5,131 nucleotides of DNA from the NCBI GenBank assembly GCA_024280815.1, contig JAJRPL010000130.1, forward strand, positions 1 through 5,131, in the 5' to 3' direction. The DNA is from Bacteroidota bacterium. GTDB lineage: Bacteria; Bacteroidota; Bacteroidia; Flavobacteriales; Flavobacteriaceae. Position 1 is the stretch's first letter, and each line of letters starts with the position of its first letter. The translations under genes were made by a program, and so were the position numbers. Positions 1 through 5,131 of the stretch are shown one piece after another. The notes under the pieces are model-generated. The model ran no database searches. It saw only the letters and a list, made by a program, of their open reading frames with translations, and was not told where the DNA came from.

Positions 1-576
1 ACCCTTTAAATTAAAAAAATTATTTTGATTAAAATATTGATATATTTCATTGTTATATTTTTTTATTGAAAAGAGTTTTAAATAATAATATAAAAATAAT
101 TCTCTCTCATCTATATTTGTAGGATTTAGAATTTTTTCTAAAATCTCATCACGAAGATCTAAAACCTTATCATAGTATGTCAAATCATTTTCTATAAAAC
201 AGCTTGCAAGTTTATTAGGGTCATAATCTTTAAATATTTTTGCAAATGGCCTAGATTTCTTTGAAATTATTTTATATTTTTTGAAATATTCAATAATCCG
301 ATAAGTCAATGTTCCACTTTTTGCTATATAATCTTTCTGTGCCAAAAGTTGTATTATATGATTAGTAAAAATAATTTTTCTATCATTATTAACTTCAAAA
401 TCAGTTGATTTTATAACTCCTAGTATTAAATCAATAATTTTTTTTGATGACTCTTCAGTATTAAGACTTAAATCATCTTCAGTTAAAAATAATTTTATAG
501 CATCTCTAAAAAAATATTTCTTTTTTTTCACTACTATTTTATATGTTAGATTATTTCCGAAATCTTGATATCTCAT
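1..576 (-). CDS. Hypothetical protein, third gene of the recombinase operon, 3' end beyond the window
   Basis: Translating the minus strand from ATG at 576 gives 192 codons without a stop, running off the window at base 1, so the C-terminus is missing. The start is well supported: the ATG overlaps the TGA of the preceding integrase frame as ATGA, and a GGAAAG ribosome-binding site lies 7 bases upstream. The protein begins MRYQDFGNNL and is rich in Lys, Ile, Asn, Phe and Tyr. It is predicted to be soluble and largely helical, with no membrane segment or signal peptide. A basic stretch (KKKK at 17-20, near T8 and A7 tracts in the DNA) lies near the N-terminus. I do not recognise a family. The overlap with a tyrosine recombinase suggests translational coupling and a role in the same element, perhaps as an accessory or further recombinase-fold subunit whose core-binding region is what we see. 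That role is inferred from context alone. Confidence 0.8.
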   Translation of the reverse strand, partial: MRYQDFGNNLTYKIVVKKKKYFFRDAIKLFLTEDDLSLNTEESSKKIIDLILGVIKSTDFEVNNDRKIIFTNHIIQLLAQKDYIAKSGTLTYRIIEYFKKYKIISKKSRPFAKIFKDYDPNKLASCFIENDLTYYDKVLDLRDEILEKILNPTNIDERELFLYYYLKLFSIKKYNNEIYQYFNQNNFFNLKG

Positions 577-1313
577 AAGATATCTTTCCAAAATGGGATA
601 TACTCTTTTTCTATTTTCTTCATCAGTAATCTAACTTGATGAATATACTCTTCATTGTCAAATGTACTATATATTGCTTGGTCTTGGGTTCCTTTAGAAA
701 AATGATTTAAAAATGCATCTGTATACTCTTGAAAGATTTCCATATTATTATGTGCTCTAGTTGCAAAAATATGTCTTCCAAAATCTAAAACTACAGATGA
801 AACAAAAGAGCTTACAATTACATACTCCTCTTTTTTCCAGCACTCTAATAGTGCATCTTTATTTTCTGCTATCCAGATTAATATATTTTCATCTGTTAGA
901 TCATAGCTACTTCCATTGCTATCAAACAATACTGGCATATAAGAGTCAAAATTCAATTCCTCTCTTAATTTATAAAAATATTTAACATATCTATCTGCTA
1001 ATTCCGTGAGTGGTATAATACGTTTGGATTTATAGATGTTTTTGGCTTTTTAATGAATAAATAACAATTGCTCTCTTCTGGAGTACTGCTTTAAATCACA
1101 TGATAAATGATATTTACGTGTCCCTAAGAGTATTGAAAAAATATATCGCAAACATATCATTTTAACAGATCCTAATAAAAACTTATTATTACTTTCAATT
1201 TTCATTAAATAAGTTAAAAATATTTTAAATTGTTGTGCTTTTACCTCCTTATTTGAACCACTATATTCATTCTCTGGTTTCAATAACATTTTATTGAATT
1301 TAATGTTTAACAT
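573..1313 (-). pseudogene. Tyrosine recombinase catalytic domain, interrupted by in-frame TAA
   Basis: From ATG at 1313 the frame gives 87 residues, a TAA at 1050-1052, then 158 more residues in the same frame to TGA at 573-575. Across the stop it reads as one tyrosine-recombinase catalytic domain. The box I-like LLGTRKYHL carries the first catalytic Arg (residue 66). A basic segment KSKRIIPL follows the stop and matches the usual 'K..R..PL' strand. GRHIFAT has the second Arg at about 180, NHFSKG has a His at about 204, and the likely nucleophile is Tyr at about 215 in AIYSTFD. The usual box II His appears to be Asp (DFGRH). The TAA falls just before the Lys, between the two catalytic Arg residues, so the 87-residue product would be inactive; the downstream piece could start only at a non-ATG codon such as TTG at 956. 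The frame is the same as that of the gene ending at 1323, 9 bases upstream, and TAG-TTT-GGA-AGC-ATG links them. I infer that the two were one gene. Recombinase identity is fairly sure; whether it is dead, read through or a sequencing error is open. Confidence 0.75.
584..589 (-). promoter_or_regulatory. Ribosome-binding site deciding the start at 576
   Basis: Read on the minus strand this is GGAAAG, 7 bases before ATG at 574-576, inside the last codons of the integrase frame. It supports the ATG in the ATGA overlap as the true start and suggests coupled translation. Confidence 0.55.
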
Positions 1314-1322
1314 GCTTCCAAA

Positions 1323-3056
1323 CTATGCTACCCATTCACTCATCCTATAGACATTAGTGCTAGATACTACATATGCTAATATAGTATGAATATTTGCTGT
1401 TTTCTTTTTAAAAAAAAGTAAATTAACATCTGACTCTTTATGAATATTTTTAAAAAAATAAAATGTATATAAATGTAAATTTCTAATATGCAGAACAATT
1501 GTTTTTGAAAAAGCATTTCTTTTTTGTCTAAGATATTTTGATAAATTTTTATGCTGTTTTTCTAAAAATAAGTTATAAATATCTTTAACTTTTTCTGCAC
1601 TTATCTCTTCTAGCATAAAATTATGTAAATGTTTAACACTCTTACACTCATTAAATTTTTGAGTTACATCATTTCCAATTATAGTTTTGTTATCTAAAAT
1701 CTCTTGCTTTAATGGTTCAAATAATGCTTGCCCAATATCATCTAAATATTCAACTAGCATAGAGGGTATTGCATACTCAATATATTTCTTGGTTTCTTTA
1801 TATATTTCATAACCTGTTATTCCTGCATAGGCAGTTGTCAAATTAACTCGTATATACTTTTTATTCACTAATTGTAATTCAGTAATTAACTTTAGCTTCA
1901 TAGAAATGATTCTATTTGGAGCAAGACCTAACAAAATTGATGTTACTAATAATTTATATTCCATCGTTTGACTATCGAGAGTGTCTAGAAATGTTGCTAG
2001 TAGTTCAATCTTAGGGATACTATACCTTGAACTTAAATTTAAATTAGATTTTGCTTGAAGATGCCCAATGGCTTTATTAAGTTGCTGTTTTTTATACTTG
2101 TTTTTTTCATCAGAACTTTTCGTTTTTAATTTATACTGATGGTAAACATAAAAATTATATTGTTTTTCAATATCTTTAATGGTATATATATTTCCACTAC
2201 TATTTAGGATTCGCTTTTTCGACTTGGAAATACTTTCTATCTCTTCATCACTATCATGTTTTGAGCCATGTCTATCATACTTAGTTGCGCTTTGCAGCTT
2301 TGTTTGTACTATCTTATTGTCATAATTAATTTTATTTGGGTAAGGATCTAGTTTTATTAAATCTACATACTGACCTCCACCACTACCTCCCTCTTTTTTT
2401 TCTGATTTTATTAGTGTATATACCTTAAATACATCCTCTTGAAGTAGCCTTAAATACCTGTATAGTGTAATTTCTTGAGCATATCCAACCCCATTTTTTA
2501 CAGTTGAAACATATTTACTTACTTGTGCTTTGCCAATAAAAATTCCATCAGAATGAATTTTAATAGTTTCTTCTAATAACTCATTTTCATTATTGTTGGT
2601 AATTAAAACTGGATCTTTTTTAAAATTAATTTGATATATTTTTATCAAATTCTCATAAAAATATTTTTCTTTTTTATTAAAAAATGATTCATTTATTTGT
2701 AATCGTTTGGTTTGAAGAAAAAGTGCCAACTCCATAGTTCGTATTGCAAATATACGATACTCACTTATATAGTTTAACGAATGAGGCTCCAATAAAATAT
2801 AATCACATAGCATATCTAAAAGATGAAAATAATTTTCAGCTATCTCTTTTTCATACGCTTGTATTTTTGTATTTATATACTCACCTTGGTAAAATACTTC
2901 TAAATTATTGATATAAAGATTTAACTGTTCATTCTCTTTTTCTAGTTCTACAACTTGAGAAATTTGTTCTATTGAATCATCAATACTTTTTATATAAAAA
3001 TTTCTCTTTTTAGTATCAAAAAGTAGTATATCTTTACATCTATTATAAAGGGTCAT
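1323..3056 (-). CDS. Large recombinase-like protein, first module of a probable split integrase
   Basis: A 577-aa protein starting at ATG 3056. A TTG at 3083 would add 9 residues, but ATG is preferred because GAAAG lies 9 bases before it and GGA lies close by, while TTG has no ribosome site. It overlaps the upstream gene by 14 bases. There is a short Leu/Glu-rich coiled-coil-like segment at about 32-53 and a helical N-terminal half. A glycine linker GGSGGG lies at 223-228, and a charged, Ser-rich stretch at about 262-282. The C-terminal part (about 335-577) has the order expected of a diverged tyrosine recombinase: a helical core-binding-like segment, LLGLAPNRIISMKL with Arg at 382 as a box I-like motif, a basic LRQKRNAF near 512, and AYVVSSTNVY near the end, with Tyr 562 as candidate nucleophile. 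Canonical boxes are poor, so this assignment is moderate. It ends in TAG, and the same frame continues into the clear integrase domain downstream, so this may be the 5' part of one larger gene. Confidence 0.75.
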   Translation of the reverse strand: MTLYNRCKDILLFDTKKRNFYIKSIDDSIEQISQVVELEKENEQLNLYINNLEVFYQGEYINTKIQAYEKEIAENYFHLLDMLCDYILLEPHSLNYISEYRIFAIRTMELALFLQTKRLQINESFFNKKEKYFYENLIKIYQINFKKDPVLITNNNENELLEETIKIHSDGIFIGKAQVSKYVSTVKNGVGYAQEITLYRYLRLLQEDVFKVYTLIKSEKKEGGSGGGQYVDLIKLDPYPNKINYDNKIVQTKLQSATKYDRHGSKHDSDEEIESISKSKKRILNSSGNIYTIKDIEKQYNFYVYHQYKLKTKSSDEKNKYKKQQLNKAIGHLQAKSNLNLSSRYSIPKIELLATFLDTLDSQTMEYKLLVTSILLGLAPNRIISMKLKLITELQLVNKKYIRVNLTTAYAGITGYEIYKETKKYIEYAIPSMLVEYLDDIGQALFEPLKQEILDNKTIIGNDVTQKFNECKSVKHLHNFMLEEISAEKVKDIYNLFLEKQHKNLSKYLRQKRNAFSKTIVLHIRNLHLYTFYFFKNIHKESDVNLLFFKKKTANIHTILAYVVSSTNVYRMSEWVA

Positions 3057-3897
3057 TTTCCATATCTTTCGTAAATTTTTCAAAGAATATTAGATAGTTC
3101 CATAGCACAAAATCAACCTGATCGATTCCATTAAGATTTTCTAAATACTCTTTTATCAATATTTCTACAGGCTTCTTTTTGGCATCTTCATGATTCAGAT
3201 GTTTACATGTATAAAGAACAATATCTTTTCCTTTTGTTTTAAATAAAGAATCTTTGTTATTAATATCTAATGTCTCTTCATGGCTACATACTGGACATTT
3301 TATTTTTCTAACCTCTCCTTGTTGTATACTTCGTATTTTATAACCAACAACACCATCTTTATCTGTATTTACACGAAAAGAAGAGTTTTTATTAATACCA
3401 AGCAAGTTCGCCGTTGTGCTTATAGCCTTTTTATGTACTTTAATTTTATAAGCACTCTCTTTTAATAATGTATCAAGGAAGTCAATCTTTAAAGAAACAG
3501 ACTTTTTATCTTTACTGAAAGCATTTAATAATATATCAAAATATTTTTTTTGAAGTGTAAGTTTTTTATCTTTGTCTGAAACAATAGTTAAATTAACATA
3601 TAGCTTTTCTTTCAAGTCAATAAATTCTAAGCACACTTTATAAAAAAAATATGCTTGTTCTATATTTGTAAATTTGACAGAGTTAAGCAACTGGTTAAAA
3701 TCTTGACTTTCTGAAGTGCTCAAACATTCCACATTAGTGTTATCAATATAAAATTTCCAAAATTTAAAATTGTCTAAAATATTTAATTTAAGAATTAATC
3801 TATCTATATCTTTCTGAAATGCCTCTATGCTTCTTTGCTTAAAGTACTCATCGCACAACAAGCAATATTCTTCCTTACTAACTTGATAATCTTTCAT
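3043..3897 (-). CDS. Hypothetical protein with C-terminal zinc-binding motif, first gene of the operon
   Basis: A 284-aa protein from ATG at 3897 to TAA at 3043-3045, with a weak AGTGAG-type ribosome site 8 to 9 bases upstream. No signal peptide or membrane span is seen. The first two thirds are helical and Lys/Asp-rich. At 201-236 lies CPVC, then about 26 residues later CKHLNH, giving Cys201, Cys204 and Cys231 plus His233 or His236 as a plausible zinc site of zinc-ribbon type. Further Cys at 12 and 15 (CLLC) form a second CxxC near the N-terminus, which may be a separate metal site or chance. I do not recognise the family. It is followed, with a 14-base overlap, by the recombinase-like gene, so the two are almost certainly co-translated. 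The likely role is a DNA-binding or accessory factor of the recombination module; this rests on context and the zinc motif only. Confidence 0.82.
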   Translation of the reverse strand: MKDYQVSKEEYCLLCDEYFKQRSIEAFQKDIDRLILKLNILDNFKFWKFYIDNTNVECLSTSESQDFNQLLNSVKFTNIEQAYFFYKVCLEFIDLKEKLYVNLTIVSDKDKKLTLQKKYFDILLNAFSKDKKSVSLKIDFLDTLLKESAYKIKVHKKAISTTANLLGINKNSSFRVNTDKDGVVGYKIRSIQQGEVRKIKCPVCSHEETLDINNKDSLFKTKGKDIVLYTCKHLNHEDAKKKPVEILIKEYLENLNGIDQVDFVLWNYLIFFEKFTKDMENDPL

Positions 3898-3926
3898 TAA
3901 ATATTCTCACTTTAAAAATTAATTCT

Positions 3927-3955
3927 ATTATCTTATCTTATAAAAATAAACATCA
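3927..3955 (-). promoter_or_regulatory. Possible promoter of the recombinase operon
   Basis: On the minus strand, GATAAT (3927-3932) lies about 30 bases before the ATG at 3897, within an AT-rich run of TAAGATAAGATAAT. A poor -35 candidate, TGATGT (3950-3955), sits 17 bases upstream. The position suits a short leader, but AT-rich DNA gives many such matches, so this is only a candidate. Confidence 0.25.
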
Positions 3956-3975
3956 CTTAGCTGTAACTTTTAACT

Positions 3976-3987
3976 TTGATATATCAA
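3976..3987. repeat. Perfect 12-base palindrome upstream of the operon
   Basis: TTGATATATCAA reads identically on both strands, about 80 bases before the start of the zinc-motif gene. GATATA also pairs with TATATC 7 bases further on (around 3978-3996). It could be an operator for a dimeric repressor or a recombinase-binding site at the element edge. A 12-base AT-rich palindrome can also occur by chance. Confidence 0.3.
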
Positions 3988-4001
3988 CCCTATATCACAC
4001 T

Positions 4002-4121
4002 AAGAATGGTAACTTAAAAGCAATAACAGGACCTAAATTCACCAATCTACTATCTGTATTTTGTGCGGGAGATATGGCGAGCATGGCACACATGATTGTT
4101 GCCGGAACAAGAGTGAACTAA
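4002..4121 (+). pseudogene. Possible C-terminal remnant of a GltD-like FAD/NAD(P) oxidoreductase
   Basis: In one plus-strand frame this stretch reads NGNLKAITG, then KFTN, then SVFCAGDMASMAHMIVAG and ends at TAA 4119-4121. It resembles the end of glutamate synthase small subunit and related flavoproteins, where 'G.(I/V)K...(F/Y).T...VFAAGDM.....LVV.AI..G' binds the FAD. There is no start codon or ribosome site, the upstream part of the gene is absent, and the reading frame further up runs through AT-rich DNA antisense to the operon. The segment is richer in G+C than the operon beside it. If real, it is host DNA left when the neighbouring element arrived or when the region rearranged. The match is short and made from memory, so the call is tentative. 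Confidence 0.3.
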
Positions 4122-4153
4122 GATACGGATATGGATGAAAATACAGCTTACCT

Positions 4154-5131
4154 TCATTTGTATGACTCTCCATCATCTTCAAGATACTCTAGTTCTAGTG
4201 CTTGTACGTTAGCTATAGCATTACCAGCTATTCCTTTTATTGAGCCATACATGTCAGTAGTGTTATTTATAACTGTATCAATCATTTTTTGCTGTCTTTT
4301 CCAACTAGACATATTAGAGCGTTTCTGTTTATCTAGTTCAGACTGCATAGCTATAAATCCATCAACAATAGATTTTAACTGCATTGAAAATTCATTACCT
4401 GTGAGATAATTATAAAGTAGACTCATTTTATCACTCTTGTTCTCCTGAGTCACAAGCACATGCTGAACATTGATAAGGCTCTCACGTAAAAGTAATACAC
4501 TCCCTTTAAATTCATTTAGAGTACATACCCATATGCCATCAACGAAGCCCATACTATCCATACCCTTTGGCATAGCAGTTGTAACTAATACACCAATGTC
4601 AGCATTTACTTTTAGCATGTCTTGTTTTAGTTTTACTATCCAATCGTTGCTCCAACTTTTTGTATTTTTACTTTCATAGCAAATAATGCCGCAATTTTGA
4701 GCTTCTCTAGTATTAACAGTTTGGATGCAATCTGCACCCAACACACCTTTTGGTACTTCATCAATTGTGTCTAGTCTGAAGTGTTCTTTGAGCCACTCTT
4801 CAATTATCACTTCTTGTGACTCACCTTGGAGTTGCATCGAGCCTTGTTGTGTTTGTTGCTGAGTCTCTTCAAGTTTACGACTTATCTGAGCTATCTGTTC
4901 ATCTTTCTCTTTCATTTTTAGTTCATTTTGAGAGTTAACTTCTTGAATGGCTTTTTGTTTTTCTTCTGCTAGTTTTTCGTAGAATTCAATTTGAATTTCT
5001 GATTTAACTTTTGCCTCAGTTTCAGACATTTGCATTTTAAGTTTAGCTATTTCAACCTTACTCGCTTCAAACTCTTGTATCTGTATAGATTTTTCTGTGA
5101 GAGCATCTTCTAAACCTTTAACCTTGAGTGC
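4154..5131 (-). CDS. DUF2130 (COG4487) domain protein, 5' end beyond the window
   Basis: The frame is open from base 5131 to TGA at 4154-4156, giving 325 visible residues. The Met at 5035 is internal, because 32 in-frame codons precede it, so the N-terminus lies outside the window; the family is usually about 400 to 450 residues. The first ~95 visible residues are a Glu/Lys/Gln-rich coiled coil, ending in a Gln-rich segment. The DUF2130 core follows: WLKEHF, GADCIQTV, CGIICYESKNTKSW, DWIVKLKQDM, ADIGVLVTTAMPKGM, DGIWVC, LYNYLTGNEF and a helical tail with MYGSIKGIAGNAI. Numbered from Met 5035, Asp102, Glu121 and Lys123 form a D...E-x-K pattern like PD-(D/E)XK nucleases. This suggests, but does not prove, nuclease activity. 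The family's cellular role is unknown to me. Its composition differs from the operon that follows, so it is probably resident DNA rather than part of the element. Confidence 0.9.
   Translation of the reverse strand, partial: ALKVKGLEDALTEKSIQIQEFEASKVEIAKLKMQMSETEAKVKSEIQIEFYEKLAEEKQKAIQEVNSQNELKMKEKDEQIAQISRKLEETQQQTQQGSMQLQGESQEVIIEEWLKEHFRLDTIDEVPKGVLGADCIQTVNTREAQNCGIICYESKNTKSWSNDWIVKLKQDMLKVNADIGVLVTTAMPKGMDSMGFVDGIWVCTLNEFKGSVLLLRESLINVQHVLVTQENKSDKMSLLYNYLTGNEFSMQLKSIVDGFIAMQSELDKQKRSNMSSWKRQQKMIDTVINNTTDMYGSIKGIAGNAIANVQALELEYLEDDGESYK

Larger units (their letters stand above)
573..3056 (-). other. Single reading frame spanning two in-frame stops: inferred ancestral large integrase
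   Basis: The stops at 1323-1325 (TAG) and 1050-1052 (TAA) and the terminal TGA at 573-575 are all in one frame, with no indel needed to join the three pieces. Joined, they make 828 codons including the stops. The layout is a recombinase-like module followed by a second, better-preserved catalytic domain. From memory, large integrases of this kind run from the first module through a 'GS-L' junction into the second domain; here the junction reads VA-stop-FGSML. Standard code is in use, because the upstream gene's TAA at 3043 is followed directly by TAG. I therefore favour two nonsense mutations in a recently inactivated gene. Confidence 0.5.
1..3897 (-). mobile_element. Integration module of a probable mobile element (partial)
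   Basis: The genes here overlap by 14 bases, sit 9 bases apart, or overlap by ATGA, all on one strand and presumably in one transcript. The centre is a tyrosine recombinase, preceded by a zinc-motif protein and followed by a third protein. This is the kind of packed trio seen in Tn554 (TnpABC), RIT elements and the gamma-mobile-trio, although I cannot assign it to any of these. The low GC relative to the DUF2130 gene supports foreign origin. In sampled 60-base lines I counted 7 to 17 G+C here, against 23 and 26 in the DUF2130 gene. No terminal repeats or attachment site were found; one end may lie in 3898-4153 and the other is outside the window. Confidence 0.5.
3898..4153. other. 256-base gene-free gap and likely composition boundary
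   Basis: This lies between the end of the DUF2130 gene and the start of the recombinase operon, both on the minus strand. The 3898-3990 part is very AT-rich and holds the candidate promoter and palindrome. The 4030-4125 part is richer in G+C and holds the possible oxidoreductase remnant. I see no convincing rho-independent terminator for the DUF2130 gene and no tRNA. Confidence 0.6.

Noticed and set aside
761..985. Plus-strand open frame of 74 codons
   Set aside because: It is antisense to the second half of the integrase domain, whose conserved motifs fix the coding strand.
573..3056. Alternative genetic code in which TAG and TAA are sense codons
   Set aside because: The zinc-motif gene ends in TAA followed at once by TAG, and the other long frames lack in-frame TAA or TAG, so standard stops are in use.
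3056..3083. TTG at 3083 as start of the 577-aa gene
   Set aside because: No ribosome site precedes it and it would deepen the overlap to 41 bases; ATG at 3056 has better upstream purines.
3280..3465. Plus-strand open frame of 61 codons
   Set aside because: It lies wholly inside the zinc-motif gene on the other strand and has no recognisable protein features.
4078..4110. Possible terminator hairpin after the DUF2130 gene
   Set aside because: Only short GGCA/TGCC pairing with a long loop and no T-run; too weak to call.
4131..4409. Plus-strand open frame of 92 codons, in frame with the possible oxidoreductase remnant
   Set aside because: Nearly all of it is antisense to the conserved DUF2130 C-terminus, and it is separated from the remnant by TAA.
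4470..4679. Plus-strand open frame of 69 codons
   Set aside because: Shadow of the DUF2130 core, where the minus-strand motifs are unmistakable.

Overview
The window is AT-rich bacterial DNA. I lean towards a campylobacterotal host (Sulfurimonas, Sulfuricurvum or Arcobacter-like), from the low GC, the Lys/Asn/Ile-rich proteins and the DUF2130 neighbour. This is an inference, because no rRNA or housekeeping marker is present. Every convincing gene lies on the minus strand, so the layout is described from high to low coordinates.

Region 1 (5131 to 4154) holds the C-terminal 325 residues of a DUF2130/COG4487 protein: a coiled coil, then a core with a D...E-x-K arrangement. It is the only securely recognised family and is visibly less AT-rich than the rest.

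Region 2 (4153 to 3898) is a 256-base gap. On the plus strand it holds what may be the decayed end of a GltD-like FAD/NAD(P) oxidoreductase gene. It also has a perfect 12-base palindrome and an AT-rich stretch that could be the promoter of the genes below.

Region 3 (3897 to 1) is a tightly packed, very AT-rich operon. It starts with a 284-aa protein carrying a putative zinc site, which overlaps the next gene by 14 bases. Then comes one long reading frame from 3056 to 573, cut by TAG at 1323-1325 and TAA at 1050-1052. Its first piece (577 aa) looks like a diverged tyrosine-recombinase module. The remainder carries a clear tyrosine-recombinase catalytic domain, with Arg in GTRKYHL, a basic segment KSKRIIPL, GRHIFAT, NHFSKG and a Tyr. 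The same-frame arrangement suggests one ancestral large integrase of about 826 residues plus two stops. A further gene starts in an ATGA overlap at 576 and runs open through base 1.

Taken together, region 3 reads as the integration module of a mobile element: accessory zinc protein, large double-module tyrosine recombinase, and a third protein of unknown function. The organisation resembles multi-gene recombinase systems such as Tn554 TnpABC, RIT elements or the gamma-mobile-trio. The recombinase appears broken, so the element may be immobile, unless the stops are read through or are sequencing errors.
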